In this document: piece after piece, positions 5,005-6,030 of the stretch | How the letters are laid out: every line of letters begins with the position of its first letter | How positions within the stretch are numbered: the stretch's first letter is position 1 | Origin: Pseudomonadota bacterium | GTDB taxonomy: Bacteria > Pseudomonadota > Alphaproteobacteria > Caulobacterales > Caulobacteraceae | Assembly: GCA_023433655.1 (NCBI GenBank) | Contig: JAEYUE010000271.1 | Span: 1 to 6,030 of the forward strand | Length of the DNA stretch: 6,030 nucleotides | Direction: 5' to 3' | Translations under genes and position numbers: made by a program | Notes under the pieces: generated by a model | What the model was told of the DNA's origin: nothing | The model's database searches: none | Seen by the model: the letters and a program-made list of their open reading frames with translations, nothing else

Positions 5005-5028
5005 CCGGCGCATCTCGTCCGGATGGCG

Positions 5029-5057
5029 CTGACATCGGCGGCCGTGCCCCTTAAGTT
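5029..5057 (+). promoter_or_regulatory. Sigma-70-type promoter of uvrD with start at the initiation codon
   Basis: CTGACA (5029-5034; five of six bases of TTGACA) and TAAGTT (5052-5057; fits TANNNT) are separated by exactly 17 bases. Six bases follow before the ATG at 5064, so the predicted transcription start coincides with the A of the start codon. No Shine-Dalgarno-like sequence is present (TTCTCGCA precedes ATG). No LexA-type GTTC-N7-GTTC box was seen here. Confidence 0.6.
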
Positions 5058-5063
5058 CTCGCA

Positions 5064-6030
5064 ATGAGTCTGCCCGAAGTCCCCTCCCCGCGCATCTCCG
5101 ATCTGGCCCGCGCCCGCGGCCCCGAGGGCGCGCCCGACTATCTGGCCGGCCTCAATCCCGAGCAGCGGCTGGCGGTGGAGACGACGGAGGGGCCAGTGCT
5201 GGTGCTGGCCGGGGCAGGCACGGGCAAGACAAGGGTGCTGACCACCCGGCTGGCCCACATCCTCGCCACCGGCAAGGCGCGGCCGTGGGAGCTGCTGGCC
5301 GTCACCTTCACCAACAAGGCGGCGCGCGAGATGCGCGAGCGGATAACCCACCTGATCGGGCCGTCGGCCGAGGGGTTGCGGTGGCTGGGGACCTTCCACT
5401 CGGTGGCGGCGCAGATCCTCAGGCGGCACGCCGAACTGGTCGGGTTGAAGTCGACCTTCACCATCCTCGACACCGACGATCAGGAGCGCGTCTGCAAGCA
5501 GCTGATCGAGGCCGCCAACCTCGACCCGAAGCGGTGGACGCCGCGCTCGCTGTCCGGGCTGATCGACCACTGGAAGAACCGCGGCTGGACGCCGGAGAAG
5601 CTGCCGTCGAGTGAGGACTTCGCCAACGGCAAGGGGCAGAGCCTGTACGCCGCCTATCAGGCGCGGCTGATCGGGCTGAACGCCTGCGACTTCGGCGACC
5701 TCCTGCTGCACAACATCACCATCCTGTCAAAACACACGGATATCGCTGAGGAATACCGCCGGCGCTTTCGCTACATCCTGGTCGACGAATACCAGGACAC
5801 CAACGTGGCCCAGTACCTGTGGCTGCGGCTGCTGACCTCCTCGACGGGCAATGTCTGCTGCGTCGGCGACGACGATCAGTCGATCTACGGCTGGCGCGGG
5901 GCGGAGGTGGACAACATCCTGCGCTTCGAGCGCGACTTCCCCGGCGCGAAGGTGATCCGGCTGGAGCGCAACTACCGCTCGACCCACCACATCCTCGGGG
6001 CCGCCTCGGGCCTGATCAGCGCCAACCGCG
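5064..6030 (+). CDS. uvrD: UvrD/PcrA-type superfamily 1A DNA helicase, 3'-truncated by the window
   Basis: ATP-dependent 3'-5' DNA helicase of the UvrD/PcrA group, acting in nucleotide-excision and mismatch repair and in clearing replication and transcription conflicts. The frame is open from the ATG at 5064 to the window end, giving 322 residues of a family that runs to roughly 700-800. Motifs in order: Q motif LNPEQRLAV (30-38, Q33); Walker A AGAGTGKT (49-56, K55); motif Ia TFTNKAAREM (81-90); Ib GTFHS (109-113); DFGDLL (209-214); Walker B VDEYQDTN (240-247, D240-E242); motif III GDDDQSIYGWRGA (268-280); motif IV RLERNYRS (299-306). All key residues are intact. Residues 1-29 are an extension ahead of the Q motif, without clear similarity. 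Rep and AddA are less likely because of the fully standard UvrD motif set and spacing. It is divergent from the stress operon, with a predicted leaderless start. Confidence 0.95.
   Translation, partial: MSLPEVPSPRISDLARARGPEGAPDYLAGLNPEQRLAVETTEGPVLVLAGAGTGKTRVLTTRLAHILATGKARPWELLAVTFTNKAAREMRERITHLIGPSAEGLRWLGTFHSVAAQILRRHAELVGLKSTFTILDTDDQERVCKQLIEAANLDPKRWTPRSLSGLIDHWKNRGWTPEKLPSSEDFANGKGQSLYAAYQARLIGLNACDFGDLLLHNITILSKHTDIAEEYRRRFRYILVDEYQDTNVAQYLWLRLLTSSTGNVCCVGDDDQSIYGWRGAEVDNILRFERDFPGAKVIRLERNYRSTHHILGAASGLISANR

Noticed and set aside
5000..5063. LexA-type SOS box upstream of uvrD
   Set aside because: The alphaproteobacterial GTTC-N7-GTTC pattern is absent. A GTTCC is present at 5000-5004 but belongs to the EcfG -35 on the other strand and has no partner at the right distance.
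4995..5711. A 238-codon open frame antisense to uvrD
   Set aside because: The opposite strand encodes a complete ordered set of UvrD motifs. This frame has no family features and would run across the predicted uvrD and EcfG promoters.
1..6030. CRISPR arrays, tRNA or rRNA genes, insertion sequences, attachment sites, toxin-antitoxin or defence genes
   Set aside because: I saw no regular direct repeats with spacers, no tRNA-like cloverleaf, no transposase or integrase motifs and no terminal inverted repeats. The RHH gene has no toxin partner beside it.

Overview
The window is high-GC DNA (about 70% G+C by eye) with almost only G/C at third codon positions. The gene content (class II fumarase, DUF4169, an RHH_4-type ribbon-helix-helix protein, bacterial COQ4, a UvrD/PcrA helicase) and a perfect EcfG-type promoter point to an alphaproteobacterium. 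A member of the Caulobacterales, such as Brevundimonas, Phenylobacterium or Caulobacter, is my best guess; the placement is an inference and no rRNA is present to confirm it. Both ends cut a gene: fumC lacks its 5' part and uvrD lacks its 3' part.

Layout, left to right. Bases 1-827 (+) hold the C-terminal 274 codons of fumC. A DUF2171/PRC-barrel-like gene (870-1100, -) converges on it. It diverges, across a 68-base promoter region, from a small bicistronic unit (+): DUF4169 (1169-1345) and an unrecognised 54-residue basic protein (1349-1513). That small gene ends in the same CTAG tetranucleotide as the convergent EamA-family transporter gene (1510-2451, -). Upstream of the transporter gene on the same strand is coq4 (2542-3297, -). 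Divergent from coq4 are an RHH_4 regulator (3410-3646, +) and a membrane-anchored SIMPL/DUF541 protein (3690-4406, +). Two tandem small single-pass membrane proteins follow on the minus strand (4744-4944, then 4411-4740). They look paralogous and sit behind a perfect GGAAC-N16-CGTT promoter. Divergent from them is uvrD (5064 to the end, +), with a good sigma-70-like promoter placed so that transcription should start at the ATG itself.

How the genes work together. Most are independent household functions: TCA cycle (fumC), ubiquinone synthesis (coq4), DNA repair (uvrD) and small-molecule export (EamA). Two parts look stress-related. The tandem membrane-protein operon has a textbook general-stress (EcfG/sigma-T) promoter. 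The DUF2171/DUF4169 divergent region has a degenerate version of the same motif on both strands. fumC, DUF4169 and RHH_4 genes are, from memory, often neighbours in alphaproteobacteria; here the RHH gene lies about 2 kb away, as if the DUF2171, EamA and coq4 genes had been inserted or rearranged into the cluster.

The three convergent junctions (828-869, 1510-1513, 4407-4410) are very tight and none has a recognisable hairpin-plus-U-tract terminator. No tRNA, rRNA, CRISPR array, insertion sequence or integrase was seen. There is no gene-free stretch over 300 bases; the longest intergenic gap is 119 bases (4945-5063).
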